Translations under genes and position numbers: made by a program
Shown here: positions 27,475-36,489 of the stretch, piece by piece
Layout of the letters: every line of letters starts with the position of its first letter
Numbering within the stretch: the stretch's first letter is position 1
Notes under the pieces: generated by a model
Seen by the model: only the letters and a program-made list of their open reading frames with translations
Told to the model about the DNA's origin: nothing
Database searches by the model: none
Assembly (NCBI GenBank): GCA_947474545.1
Contig: CANJJI010000001.1
Location: 1 to 64,000, forward strand
Source: Beijerinckiaceae bacterium
GTDB taxonomy: Bacteria > Pseudomonadota > Alphaproteobacteria > Rhizobiales > Beijerinckiaceae
Direction of reading: 5' to 3'
Length of the DNA: 64,000 nt

Positions 27475-28368
27475 TTATTTTCTCCGCACTCGAATGAGTC
27501 CTTCTTGGGCAACACTCGCAACAAGCGTCCCATCCCGGTTGAAAATGTGTCCGAAGGCAAGCCCTCGCCCCTGTCCAGCGTTCGGACTTTCCTGTGCATA
27601 TAATAACCACTCATCGGCACGAAACGCCCGATGGAACCAAAGTGCATGATCAAGGCTGGCAGGTTGAAGCGTTCCGTCTGTTACCGAAAACCCATGCGAT
27701 ACAACCGTACAGTCCAGAAGTGTCATGTCCGATGCATAAGCCAGAACACATTGGTGGACTGATATGTCGCCAGGCAACCGCTTGTTGGCCCGAAACCAGA
27801 AAGTTTGAGCCGCCGGGCGTTCCTGGAGATCCCCAATCGGAAAATACCGGCCGGGATCAATTGGTCTGAATTCTAGCGGGGATTCGTCGGCAAAATATTC
27901 GAAGATCGGGCGCGGCCTCATGGCCTGAAACTGATTCTGAAGTACTACAAAACTAGAGAGCGACTCCGGCGGCGGAACGTCCGGCATGGCAACCGAATGC
28001 TCCAGACCTGATTCTTGAGCATGGAAAGAGGCTGTGACCGTAAAAATGGTCTGCTCATTCTGCAGAGCCCTGCAATACCTCGTCGAAAAGCTTTTGCCAT
28101 CCCGCAACCTGTCGACCTTAAAATCAATCGGCGTTGAAGGGTCCCCCGGCAGAATAAAATAAGCATGTAGCGAATGCGCCGAATGTTCACTGTTTACAGT
28201 ACGGAGTGTTGCCGCGAGAGCCTGAGAAATCACAACACCCCCGTAAACCCGGGGCCACCTGGTCTTTGGTCCAAAATACCGGAAGCTGTCCCTACCTGTT
28301 TCTTCTGCGTCAAAGAGACGTTCAAACGAAATTGTCCCATGGCCCATAATTTGCTCCAGCCGCGACAT
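27475..28368 (-). CDS. tesB: Acyl-CoA thioesterase II
   Basis: TesB hydrolyses medium and long acyl-CoAs to fatty acids and CoA. The 297-residue protein has the double hot-dog layout. The first domain carries RVYGGVVISQALAA and LHAYFILPGDPSTPI; the second carries HQCVLAYASDMTLLD, SLDHALWFHRAFRADEWLLY and AGQGRGLAFGHIFNRDGTLVASVAQEG. It sits between glnK-amtB and the second amtB on the same strand; amtB-tesB linkage is frequent in Hyphomicrobiales. A second start, seven codons in, is possible. Confidence 0.93.
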   Translation of the reverse strand: MSRLEQIMGHGTISFERLFDAEETGRDSFRYFGPKTRWPRVYGGVVISQALAATLRTVNSEHSAHSLHAYFILPGDPSTPIDFKVDRLRDGKSFSTRYCRALQNEQTIFTVTASFHAQESGLEHSVAMPDVPPPESLSSFVVLQNQFQAMRPRPIFEYFADESPLEFRPIDPGRYFPIGDLQERPAAQTFWFRANKRLPGDISVHQCVLAYASDMTLLDCTVVSHGFSVTDGTLQPASLDHALWFHRAFRADEWLLYAQESPNAGQGRGLAFGHIFNRDGTLVASVAQEGLIRVRRK

Positions 28369-28456
28369 CGGACCAGGTCAGAGAACCGGCGCTTGCAAGA
28401 CCTAAAATCCCGAGTTTACCGCCCGAACCATTGAACACCTGGCGGTGAAATGACAA

Positions 28457-28472
28457 GCGCGAAGAATCGCGC
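28457..28472 (-). terminator. Possible terminator hairpin after the second amtB
   Basis: A perfect hairpin GCGCGA-AGAA-TCGCGC lies 41 bases beyond the second amtB stop. On the minus strand it is followed by TTGTCATTTC, a poor T-run, so termination would be weak or the hairpin may only protect the transcript end. Confidence 0.3.
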
Positions 28473-28512
28473 CCATCAAAATCATATAGTTCCAAAACCC
28501 GGGCAGGCCAGC

Positions 28513-29835
28513 CTATTGATGTATACTTTCTCCATGAAGGGAAAGATCCAATCCCTGACGTTCTTCTTCCACCGACACACGTAGGCCGCAAGTCAGATCA
28601 ATAACTTTGAGGCAAAGCCAAGTACCGACAATACACCAGACAATCGTCACGCCAATACCGATTGCCTGAATGACAACTTGATGCGCATTGCCTTCAAGTA
28701 GCCCGGGTAGCCCAGCGGGGGCCTCTGGTGAAACCGATAGTCGCGCTGTAGCGAACACTCCTGCCGCCAACATTCCCAGAATTCCGCCAACCCCATGAAC
28801 GCCAAAAACATCGAGTGTATCGTCGTATTTCAACCATTGCTTGAGCGCAGTACAGGCAAAATAGCAGATAGCACCGGCAAACACGCCTATTATGACACCA
28901 TGCCAAGGCAATACAAAACCCGAAGCTGGCGTAATTGTACCCAAACCAGCAACTGCGCCGGAAATAATACCGAGTACCGAAGGGCGGCCACGTTGCGTCC
29001 ATTCCAGCAGGCTCCACACGATTGCCCCAGCACATGCTGCAAGATGCGTTGACACAATAGCAAAAACTGCTCTCGAACCAGCACCGAGCGCTGAGCCCCC
29101 GTTGAAGCCGAACCAGCCTACCCACAACAACCCTGTACCGATCACGGCGAGGGAAAGATCGAATGGCGCCATATTTTCCCGGCCGTAGCCCTGACGGTTC
29201 CCGATGACTAGAGCGGCCACCAAGCCGCCTACGCCGGCGTTGATATGCACAACCGTTCCACCTGCAAAATCCAGCACATTCATTTGGCCCAGGAATCCGC
29301 CGCCCCAAACCCAGTGAGCCGATGGAACGTAAACCACAAACAACCAGATCACACAGAAGAAACAGAACGCCGAAAACTTCATCCGGTCTGCGACCGCGCC
29401 ACCCACTAGCGCGCACGTGATAACAGCAAATGTCATCTGATAGAACATAAACAATATTTCTGGGATCGTCTTGGCAAGCGGACTAACCGTTTCCATTCCA
29501 ACCCCCGCCAGAAACGCCCGCCCCATCGTCCCGAGATACATTCCGTCGCCATGGAAAGCTAACGAATACCCGGCTGCCACCCAGAGTATCGATACGATCG
29601 CTGTCGCCGCGAAGCACTGCGCCATCGTGCCCAGAACGTTTTTCTTCCGAACCATGCCAGAGTAAAACAAGGCAAGGCCTGGCAGAGTCATCAACAATAC
29701 AAGCGCCGTGCAAAGCGTGATGAAAGTCGTATCCGCTGCATCAATCTTCAGGGCATCCTGCGCAAATGCGGGTGACAAAGTCATAATTATGGGCAAAGAG
29801 ATTGTGCACATTGCAGGCAGGCGTAGCGAATTCAT
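28513..29835 (-). CDS. amtB: Ammonium transporter, second AmtB-like copy
   Basis: A 440-residue Amt channel with signal peptide (SLPIIMTLSPAFAQ), GLALFYSGMVRKKN, DFAGGTVVHINAGVGGLVAAL and VFGVHGVGGILGMLAAG. In the last motif the position held by a second histidine-flanked Cys in the other copy reads H-G, but the histidine is kept. It lacks the alanine/lysine insert of the glnK-linked copy and has no PII gene of its own. The start ATG has AGGGG upstream. Two Amt genes within 4 kb suggest duplication or a separately regulated channel. Confidence 0.92.
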   Translation of the reverse strand: MNSLRLPAMCTISLPIIMTLSPAFAQDALKIDAADTTFITLCTALVLLMTLPGLALFYSGMVRKKNVLGTMAQCFAATAIVSILWVAAGYSLAFHGDGMYLGTMGRAFLAGVGMETVSPLAKTIPEILFMFYQMTFAVITCALVGGAVADRMKFSAFCFFCVIWLFVVYVPSAHWVWGGGFLGQMNVLDFAGGTVVHINAGVGGLVAALVIGNRQGYGRENMAPFDLSLAVIGTGLLWVGWFGFNGGSALGAGSRAVFAIVSTHLAACAGAIVWSLLEWTQRGRPSVLGIISGAVAGLGTITPASGFVLPWHGVIIGVFAGAICYFACTALKQWLKYDDTLDVFGVHGVGGILGMLAAGVFATARLSVSPEAPAGLPGLLEGNAHQVVIQAIGIGVTIVWCIVGTWLCLKVIDLTCGLRVSVEEERQGLDLSLHGESIHQ

Positions 29836-30145
29836 CTGATCCCCTCGAGCATTTTTTTGTTCAAATTAGATCTCTTTCATCGGGTCAGTTTTGCCCAATG
29901 TCTGATCTATTTGATGAAAATAAATACAATTATTATGCCAAGATGCACAAGCTATAAGCATTTGATTGAACGAGGCCATATTCACCGTTGCTGCCTAGTG
30001 CGCAATTATTGAACAAGTCTATTGATTATTATTTATGCAAAATGCCTAAAAAATAGATAGTCATATATGCTGAATTTGCTTCCCCACCGCATGCAGGCCT
30101 ATGAATTGAAAAACTCGAATACAATTCCTGGTAGCTGGATGTGGC
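29836..30145. promoter_or_regulatory. A/T-rich intergenic region between amtB2 and the UbiH-like gene
   Basis: About 310 bases, visibly A/T-rich compared with the flanking genes, dividing two divergent genes. It presumably carries both promoters. I found no sigma-54 site with correct spacing, no terminator, no RNA gene and no convincing small ORF. No specific regulator site could be supported. Confidence 0.4.
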
Positions 30146-31360
30146 ATGGCAAAACGGCAATTTGATCTGGTAATCGTCGGCGCAGGCGGCGCAGGCCTGA
30201 GCACCGCGATCGCGGCAAAAATCACACTAGGCCCAACGGCCCGGATTCTCGTGTGCGCCCCGGGCAGGCACACTCAAAGGCAATCCATTCAAGCCTATGC
30301 AATTTCGGCGGCGCCTAAAAATCTTCTGGAAAGGATCGGCGTATGGAGCAAAATCGCCAGAATACAGCCCATTCACCGAATGGAGATCACAGATTCGGAA
30401 CTCGGCGACGTTGTGCGTCAAACATATCTCGAATTTGATTCAAGCGAAAATTCGTCAGGTCCGCTTGCTCACATTATCCCTCACAACGACCTTATTTCCG
30501 CGCTTGAGGAGACAGCCGGAGCAGCAGGAATAGAGGTCTGTGACCGGGAGGTAACAGGATTTCAGTCGTCAACTACGAGCGTATCAGTAAAATTAAACCG
30601 AGACGAAACCATAACTGCCGGCCTGTTAGTTGGTTGTGACGGAGCAACGTCGCAGGTCCGCAATTTGGCTAGAATTCAAGTTGTCGGCTGGAACTATGAT
30701 CGCGAGGCCATTGTCGCAACAATCGCCGCTGAGCATGATCACGGAGGTACTGCGGTCCAGCACTTCCTTCCTGCCGGAACATTTGCGTTGTTGCCAAGAA
30801 ACAACAATCATTTCTCAGTTGTATGGGTGGAAAAGCCCCAATCAGCCGCTGCACTTTGCCATCTGCAAGAGACCGCGTTTATCGCTGAATTGCAAAAGCG
30901 GGCGGGCAACGCCTTTGGAAAGTTAGAGCTACGTGAAGGACCAACGACTTTTCCCCTCCAGCTCCAGATCGCACGCCGTTTTGTCAGTTCCAGACTGGTT
31001 CTGATCGGCGATGCTGCGCACACAATGCACCCGCTGGCTGGGCAAGGGCTAAATCTTGGGCTGAGAGATGTCGGCTATCTCATGGCCTACCTAGGCAAAC
31101 AGGCGCACCTTGGACTCGACATTGGGCAGCCGGACAACCTTCATGCCTATGAACAATCAAGACGTAGCGAAACAGTGAAAATGCTCGCCGCAACTGACGC
31201 TCTCTTTCGGATTTTCACAACCGAAGGCCGCCAGACACGGCTATTCCGCCGCCTGGGGCTGGGGCTCATCGATAGGCTACCGATCCTGAAGTCCACAATG
31301 ATTGGACAGGCTGCGGGCGATATAGGCCATGTGCCGGGTCTATTAAGTGCGAGAAGTTAG
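30146..31360 (+). CDS. UbiH/VisC/COQ6-family FAD monooxygenase (ubiquinone ring hydroxylase)
   Basis: A 404-residue flavoprotein with the N-terminal FAD site VIVGAGGAGLSTAIAA, the middle DG motif VGCDGATSQVRNLA and the GD motif LIGDAAHTMHPLAGQGLNLG. These define the UbiH/UbiF/VisC group that hydroxylates the quinone ring in ubiquinone synthesis. Which ring position it modifies (UbiH, UbiI or UbiF role, or the broader UbiL/UbiM types in alphaproteobacteria) cannot be settled from sequence. It converges on the Trm112 gene with a nine-base gap. Confidence 0.88.
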   Translation: MAKRQFDLVIVGAGGAGLSTAIAAKITLGPTARILVCAPGRHTQRQSIQAYAISAAPKNLLERIGVWSKIARIQPIHRMEITDSELGDVVRQTYLEFDSSENSSGPLAHIIPHNDLISALEETAGAAGIEVCDREVTGFQSSTTSVSVKLNRDETITAGLLVGCDGATSQVRNLARIQVVGWNYDREAIVATIAAEHDHGGTAVQHFLPAGTFALLPRNNNHFSVVWVEKPQSAAALCHLQETAFIAELQKRAGNAFGKLELREGPTTFPLQLQIARRFVSSRLVLIGDAAHTMHPLAGQGLNLGLRDVGYLMAYLGKQAHLGLDIGQPDNLHAYEQSRRSETVKMLAATDALFRIFTTEGRQTRLFRRLGLGLIDRLPILKSTMIGQAAGDIGHVPGLLSARS

Positions 31361-31369
31361 CCGAGCCTT

Positions 31370-31618
31370 TCAATTCTCCAACTTCCGCGCCTCATCCAGC
31401 AACATGATGGGTATGCCATCGCGTATGGGGAAAGCCAGACCGGCCTTCCTGCTGATCAGCTCCTGGCGGACCTTGTCATACTCGAGGGTCGTCCTTGTGA
31501 GTGGACATACCAATATTTCCAACAGCCGCGCACCTGCTGCCGGATGTCCGCCGGTTCGCAAATGTGATTTGTCGGATTGTGATACGGCGGACTGATCCAC
31601 TTCTTCCATGTCGATCAC
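31370..31618 (-). CDS. Trm112-family (YcaR-like) small protein
   Basis: The 82-residue protein has the Trm112 core [17 protein letters not shown], followed by [26 protein letters not shown]. Bacterial members resemble the eukaryotic Trm112 activator of methyltransferases, and many carry zinc; here only one of the usual cysteines is evident. The GTG start overlaps the stop of the LON-domain gene (GTGA), so the pair is translationally coupled. An ATG three codons in is an alternative. Confidence 0.88.
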   Translation of the reverse strand: MIDMEEVDQSAVSQSDKSHLRTGGHPAAGARLLEILVCPLTRTTLEYDKVRQELISRKAGLAFPIRDGIPIMLLDEARKLEN

Positions 31619-32283
31619 TGCAGGGTTGAGGGTGTTGTGCCCGCTCGCGCCAGTTCCATTTCTGTAATCGCGACCAGAACTTCAGCCCGGGTCTTCAGGT
31701 CTTTAGCCTCAAGCAGAGCCTGCTTTTCGCGGACCCCGAATGGGCTGATCATCGAAAGCGCATTAACCAGCATTTCTGTGTGTGTCCCTTCAATCTCCTT
31801 CCAATCAACGTGCAAATGACGCATTTCAGCAAACCTTCGCAAGGCTTCGACAACGTTTTTCCGGTCAACGACATCTTCCCCTGCTCTGTCGACCAGATCA
31901 GCAACAAACTCATCGTATTCCACCCTACACTGCCGGTAGGGCGTCATCACGCTGAGTTCCTCCGCAACCCGGAAGCGCGCGACACCCGTCAATGTCAACA
32001 TGTAACGTCCATCACCTGTTTCCGCGATCTGGGTGATCCGCCCCACGCATCCAACGTTATGAATATCGAACTGGTGAGTACCGCCATTGCTGGCGTCTTT
32101 AGGCTGCACCATCCCAATCAGACGATGAACCTTTAGCGCATCGTCAATCATAGACATGTAACGCGATTCGAAAATATTCAGCGGCATCTGCCCGCGCGGC
32201 AACAGAAGTGCCCCCGGCAACGGAAAGATTGCGATGGAATTCGCCAGTTCCGCTGTACTCTTATAGGGCCTGTTGATACTCAT
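31615..32283 (-). CDS. LON N-terminal substrate-binding domain protein
   Basis: A 222-residue stand-alone LON-N (La protease substrate-binding) domain: [55 protein letters not shown]. No ATPase or protease domain follows, so it cannot degrade proteins by itself. Such proteins are common in alphaproteobacteria, often beside a CnoX-type thioredoxin and Trm112, exactly as here. A protein-quality role is plausible but unproven. It lies 25 bases downstream of the thioredoxin gene. Confidence 0.9.
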   Translation of the reverse strand: MSINRPYKSTAELANSIAIFPLPGALLLPRGQMPLNIFESRYMSMIDDALKVHRLIGMVQPKDASNGGTHQFDIHNVGCVGRITQIAETGDGRYMLTLTGVARFRVAEELSVMTPYRQCRVEYDEFVADLVDRAGEDVVDRKNVVEALRRFAEMRHLHVDWKEIEGTHTEMLVNALSMISPFGVREKQALLEAKDLKTRAEVLVAITEMELARAGTTPSTLQ

Positions 32284-32308
32284 GCTGACCCCGTTCTTTC
32301 AGTTGGAT

Positions 32309-33220
32309 TCAGGAAAATAGCATTCCCGACAGTTTCCGCCTCGCGGCAATCGTATCAGGATCCATCGGACCCCAGGCTTCAAAAAACTGCAGCAATTGCC
32401 TTCGCGCGCCATCATTATCCCATTTGCGATCCTGCCGGATAATTTCAAGAAGCGCATCCGCGGCAAGTTCTCTTTGGCCGCCACCGTTGTAGGCCAAGGC
32501 CAGATCGAAGCGTGCCTGATGATCAGCCGGGTTGGCGGTCACTTTTTCTTCAAGCAATCCAAAATCGCCAACTTGAGCCGCTTGCTCGGCCAAGGCGACT
32601 CCAGCTCTCGCGGCAGTCAGCTCCGGTCCTTCCTTGCCACTTACGGGCAATGCCTCAAGCACCGATTTTGCGGATATAATATCATTGTTTTCCAGATGCG
32701 CCCGGGCCAGCCCGGCAATGGCCTTGTGATTCTGTGGTTCGAATTCAAGCGCATGTCCAAATGCTTCGATGGCGGCGGCAAAATCACCGGCCTCAAGCGC
32801 TCCCTCGCCCTCCGCTATAAGCTCATCTGCCTGACCGGCAATCGGGCCAACGATTCGTTCGATAAAGCCCTTCACCTGGCTTTCTGGAAGGGCCCCTGCA
32901 AAGCCGTCAACGGGCTGACCCTTCTGGAATGCGACAACAGCCGGAATTGATTTTATACCGAGTTGCCCGGCAATCTGAGGATGTGCCTCAATGTTCATTT
33001 TGACAAGTTTCACCTTGCCAACTGCGGCGCTCACCACTTTGCGAAGTATGGGGTCAAGCTGTTTGCACGGTTCGCACCAGGGCGCCCAAAAATCTACAAG
33101 AACCGGCTGGCGCGTAGATTCAACCAGCACATCCTGTCTGAATGTTGTGGCAGTCGTCTCGATGACCCCGCTCTCCCCAACCTGACCAGCTGTAATCGGC
33201 TGACCTGATACGTCATTCAT
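32309..33220 (-). CDS. CnoX/YbbN-type thioredoxin with TPR-like C-terminus
   Basis: The 303-residue protein joins an N-terminal thioredoxin domain (DFWAPWCEPCKQLDPIL) to a tetratricopeptide-like C-terminal region (about residues 130-300: IEAFGHALEFEPQNHKAIAG, FDLALAYNGGG). This is the CnoX layout of a holdase that works with chaperonins. The active site is CEPC, not the standard CGPC of thioredoxin. The ATG at 33220 has AGGAG eight bases upstream; the ORF-track start is 24 codons longer. It heads the cnoX-like, LON-domain, Trm112 operon. Confidence 0.9.
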   Translation of the reverse strand: MNDVSGQPITAGQVGESGVIETTATTFRQDVLVESTRQPVLVDFWAPWCEPCKQLDPILRKVVSAAVGKVKLVKMNIEAHPQIAGQLGIKSIPAVVAFQKGQPVDGFAGALPESQVKGFIERIVGPIAGQADELIAEGEGALEAGDFAAAIEAFGHALEFEPQNHKAIAGLARAHLENNDIISAKSVLEALPVSGKEGPELTAARAGVALAEQAAQVGDFGLLEEKVTANPADHQARFDLALAYNGGGQRELAADALLEIIRQDRKWDNDGARRQLLQFFEAWGPMDPDTIAARRKLSGMLFS

Positions 33221-33413
33221 AACCTGTCTCCTGGCCGACCGAGGCTTCAGTTCATGCAGAAGCCTCTTGCGCCCCACACTTATGGAATGCAACCAGCTTT
33301 ACAACCGTACTTCGACACCGAAAATAATGTTTCGCATAAAGTTCGAAACAGGACGATTGCAATCCCGCGCGGTTTGCGGCATATACCGCCCGTCGCGCAA
33401 CCTGCGTGTGGAT

Positions 33414-33488
33414 GCGGGAGTAGCTCAGGGGTAGAGCACAACCTTGCCAAGGTTGGGGTCGAGGGTTCGAATCCCTTCTCCCGCTCCA
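33414..33488 (+). tRNA. tRNA-Gly (GCC)
   Basis: A full cloverleaf: acceptor GCGGGAG pairs with CTCCCGC, D arm around GCTCAGGGGTAGAGC, anticodon arm CAACC-TTGCCAA-GGTTG with anticodon GCC at 33446-33448, and the T arm GAGGGTTCGAATCCCTT. The CCA end is encoded. The minus-strand 77-aa ORF across it is an artefact. Confidence 0.97.
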
Positions 33489-33675
33489 ATACAGGTACGT
33501 GATTTAGGGACATTTTTGGTAGGGCAACCTGATAGCTTATCTGCTAAATGTCGGAGTTCATTCCAGCGGGTCCAATTTTTTGAATTTCATTGCATTTGGC
33601 TAGTCACCGAATTTTTCCGCCATTTGCGATTGCTAGTGTCTTGCGGCACAGGCGAATGCCTCATAGCATTGGTAT

Positions 33676-34182
33676 ATGGTCAGCACCCTCATCACCATCC
33701 GGAACGCACTTTCACGCGATGCAGCAGGCATTGCGGAAGTCCACGACCTGTCGTGGCGGGAGGCCTATCGCGGCATAATTCCCGGACGCGAACTGGAAAA
33801 GATGATTTCCCGGCGAGGACCTCGTTGGTGGAGCAATGCGATCTCGCGCGGTTCAAATATTCTTGTGCTGGATTTCGATGACAAGGTCGCAGGATATGCG
33901 ACATACGGCCGCAACCGTATCAGGGCCATGCCATATCGCGGCGAAATTTTCGAACTCTACTTGGCTCCCCAATATCAGGGAATAGGATTTGGGCGCCGCC
34001 TGTTCAAATCAGCGCGGGCAGATCTGGAACGGCATGGTTGCCGCGCCGCTATCGTATGGGCTCTCGAGGACAATGCACGCGCGATCTCATTTTACGAGCA
34101 TATGGGCGGACGCATACTGAGGCGGGCGCCAGAGAAGTTCGGAACCGACGTTCGTGAGCGCGTAGCGTTTGTTTTCGAATAA
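33676..34182 (+). CDS. GNAT-family N-acetyltransferase
   Basis: A 168-residue GCN5-related acetyltransferase. The N-terminal IRNALSRDAAGIAEVH helix region, ELYLAPQYQGIGFGRRLF with the acetyl-CoA pyrophosphate loop (Q-x-x-G-x-G/R), and NARAISFYEHMGG at the C-terminus are classic. The WREAYRGIIPG segment is common in small alphaproteobacterial GNATs. The acceptor substrate is unknown. It stands alone between tRNA-Gly and the PlsC-like gene. Confidence 0.88.
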   Translation: MVSTLITIRNALSRDAAGIAEVHDLSWREAYRGIIPGRELEKMISRRGPRWWSNAISRGSNILVLDFDDKVAGYATYGRNRIRAMPYRGEIFELYLAPQYQGIGFGRRLFKSARADLERHGCRAAIVWALEDNARAISFYEHMGGRILRRAPEKFGTDVRERVAFVFE

Positions 34183-34298
34183 TCCCTTGCTGTTCCTAAG
34201 GCTGGTGACGTCATCGCGATTATTTTGCTGACCTAACGGCGCACCCTGGCTAAACTAAATAACCTTAATCTCCGAACAGGCAGAACCGGCCAAACCTG

Positions 34299-35057
34299 AT
34301 GATGCTCCTGCGTTCAGCCCTTTTCAACCTACTGTTCTATGTCAATCTCATCGCCCTGATGATACTTGGCCTTCCTACCTTGCTGATGAATCGTCATGCA
34401 GTTTTTTCGCTCGCAAGGTTGTGGGCGATGTCTTCGCTCTGGTTGCTTAAGGTAATCTGTGGCACATCTGTTCAATTTCGTGGCGTTCAAAATATACCCA
34501 AGGGCGGTTACATCATTGCGCCAAAACATCAGTCAATATGGGAAACTTTCGCTCTTTGCCTTTATTTTCCGGATTTTTCGTTCATTTTAAAGAGAGAGTT
34601 AACCTGGATACCGGTGTTCGGCTGGTATCTGAAAAAGGCAGCACAGATAGCGATAAACCGATCTTCAGGATCGGCAGCCCTAACAGAAGCCAGTCAACGG
34701 TCCCGCGAAATCCTTGATGCAGGACGCCAAGTGTTCATCTTTCCGGAGGGAACGCGCAGACCGGCTGGCGCGCCGCCACTCTACAAATTTGGTGTGGCTC
34801 ACATTTATTCACAATCAAATGCGCCATGCCTTCCTGTCGCTTTGAATTCAGGTCTTTTCTGGCCCCGCCGAAGCTTCATGCGCCTGCCTGGAACAGTTCT
34901 AGTCGAGTTTCTTGAGCCTATACCAGCCGGGCTGGACAAAGCAGTATTCTTCAGATTGCTTCAGGACAAAATGGAGCAAGCAACCAATAGATTGATTAGC
35001 GAGTCTGTCCAAGCCAACCCATTACTTTTAGAGGTATTGAATCGGAAGCCATCCTGA
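34299..35057 (+). CDS. PlsC-like 1-acyl-sn-glycerol-3-phosphate acyltransferase
   Basis: A 252-residue membrane-bound acyltransferase with an N-terminal hydrophobic hairpin (ALFNLLFYVNLIALMILGLP). The catalytic motif APKHQSIWETF has H-X4-E in place of the classical H-X4-D, as in many alphaproteobacterial members. The glycerol-phosphate-binding FPEGTRRPAG is present. It would make phosphatidic acid from lysophosphatidate, downstream of GpsA. Substrate preference (glycerophosphate or ornithine-lipid type) is not certain. Confidence 0.88.
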   Translation: MMLLRSALFNLLFYVNLIALMILGLPTLLMNRHAVFSLARLWAMSSLWLLKVICGTSVQFRGVQNIPKGGYIIAPKHQSIWETFALCLYFPDFSFILKRELTWIPVFGWYLKKAAQIAINRSSGSAALTEASQRSREILDAGRQVFIFPEGTRRPAGAPPLYKFGVAHIYSQSNAPCLPVALNSGLFWPRRSFMRLPGTVLVEFLEPIPAGLDKAVFFRLLQDKMEQATNRLISESVQANPLLLEVLNRKPS

Positions 35058-35080
35058 AATCGCCTAGCCGCAGGGAACAA

Positions 35081-35536
35081 TCAGTTTTCGTGAGGCTTGT
35101 GACGCAATTGATCCAATTCAGACATGAACGCGGTCAAATGATTTTCTATGGATTGCCGCAAACGCGCGGCACTACCTGGATATTCGCGCAAGACCCGTTG
35201 AAACAAGGCACGGGGAATGCGCAACACAGTTGTCGGCTCACGTGCAATAGCAGTCACTGGATTTTCCGTAACGGCGATCATAGCCATTTCACCGAGCAGA
35301 CCGCCTGTACCAACAACCATGATCGAGCTATCTTCATATTCGGTCCGAAATAGCGCCAAAGATCCGCTCAGGACAAAAAAGCCCCCTTCGGAGCGATAGC
35401 CACGGCGGGTCAGAGTCTCCCCCGTCACAAGTGTGCGGGTATCCGTTGAAAAAGCAAGAACCCGGAGCGCCTCTTCATCCAGATCGGACAAAACGGGCAA
35501 CCTCGCCAGCATACCAATTTCATCTTCCAATGACAT
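35081..35536 (-). CDS. Stand-alone cyclic nucleotide-binding domain protein
   Basis: At 151 aa it has only a Crp-type sensor domain: EALRVLAFSTDTRTLVTGE, GGFFVLSGSLALFR, GGLLGEMAMIAVTENPVTAIARE, and a final helix with coiled-coil character. There is no DNA-binding domain. The phosphate-cassette equivalent GGLLGEMAMI...PVTAIA lacks the arginine that binds cyclic phosphate in Crp (RTA), so it may not bind cAMP. It lies 87 bases downstream of the response regulator on the same strand; a shared transcript is likely. Confidence 0.82.
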   Translation of the reverse strand: MSLEDEIGMLARLPVLSDLDEEALRVLAFSTDTRTLVTGETLTRRGYRSEGGFFVLSGSLALFRTEYEDSSIMVVGTGGLLGEMAMIAVTENPVTAIAREPTTVLRIPRALFQRVLREYPGSAARLRQSIENHLTAFMSELDQLRHKPHEN

Positions 35537-35623
35537 GAATTGACCCGATCTCCCGCCCTAAGGGTGACAGCCTGAATTGAGGGTATTGAAAAACCTATAG
35601 TCTTTGAACTCAACCCTACAAAA

Positions 35624-36310
35624 CTACGGCACTAATTTATACCCGCCCCCTTCCGTCACCAGGAGTTGCGAATTGGACGGATCCTGCTCAATTTTCTGCC
35701 GTAGGCGATAAATATGTGTCTCCAACGTATGCGTTGTAACGTTGGAATTATATCCCCAGACTTCCCGTAACAATATTTCTCTTGTTACAACCTGCATCCC
35801 GGCCCTGTATAAATGGCGTAAAATGGCCGTCTCTTTTTCGGTGAGCCTCAGCTTGGTGCCTTTTTCTGTAATGAGTTGCTTGGCGCTCGGCTTGAAGAGG
35901 TACTGCCCTATCTGAAATGACGCATCATCTGTCGATTCATGCTGCCGCAAATGAGCCCGGATACGCGCAAGAAGCACAGCAAATCTGAACGGCTTGTTCA
36001 CGTAATCGTTAGCGCCGGACTCGAGGCCAAGAACCGCATCGGCATCCGTAACCTGGCCCGTAAGCATAATAATAGGCCCTTTAAAACCGTCTTTGCGGAT
36101 TATCTTGACAGCTTCCCGGCCATCCATATCCGGCAATCCGACGTCCATGATGATGACGTCAGGCGGACTTGCCCTCACGGCCGCAACGGCCTTCGTGGCC
36201 GTATCAACTTCAGTAGTGGAAAACTCCTCATACAGCGCCAGCTGCTCAGCCAAAGTCCCACGCAGTTCATTGTCGTCGTCTGTGATGAGAATTTTACGGA
36301 CCTGGGTCAT
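35624..36310 (-). CDS. OmpR-family response regulator without adjacent kinase
   Basis: The receiver domain has the acidic pair ITDDDNE, the phosphorylatable aspartate in VIIMDVGLPDMDG, the MLTGQ switch residue and the lysine in NDYVNKPFRF. A winged-helix DNA-binding domain follows (LRLTEKETAILRHLY, TREILLREVWGYNSNVTTHTLETHI). No histidine kinase is beside it, so the partner is elsewhere. The ATG at 36310 is used; the ORF-track start is six codons longer without a ribosome site. Confidence 0.92.
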   Translation of the reverse strand: MTQVRKILITDDDNELRGTLAEQLALYEEFSTTEVDTATKAVAAVRASPPDVIIMDVGLPDMDGREAVKIIRKDGFKGPIIMLTGQVTDADAVLGLESGANDYVNKPFRFAVLLARIRAHLRQHESTDDASFQIGQYLFKPSAKQLITEKGTKLRLTEKETAILRHLYRAGMQVVTREILLREVWGYNSNVTTHTLETHIYRLRQKIEQDPSNSQLLVTEGGGYKLVP

Positions 36311-36489
36311 GAATTTCTCGCAGCTCATGTTTTGGTGTTCCCATCTAGCCGTCCCATTCCACTATACGGAATTGGCAGAAGGAATATTATTGCGGAACCT
36401 GATCGAATCCTGTCAGACACGCAACCAAATTTATCATAAACAGACTGCGATCCGGTCGTGATCTCCAGGCTTGCCCGTCTCAACCGAAC

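Noticed and set aside
30034-30048. Possible sigma-54 site upstream of amtB2 (GGCATTTTGC on the minus strand)
   Set aside because: Only six bases separate GG and GC where ten are required.
33280-33513. Minus-strand ORF of 77 aa across tRNA-Gly
   Set aside because: The REKGFEPSTPT-like text is the well-known false translation of a tRNA antisense strand; no gene support.
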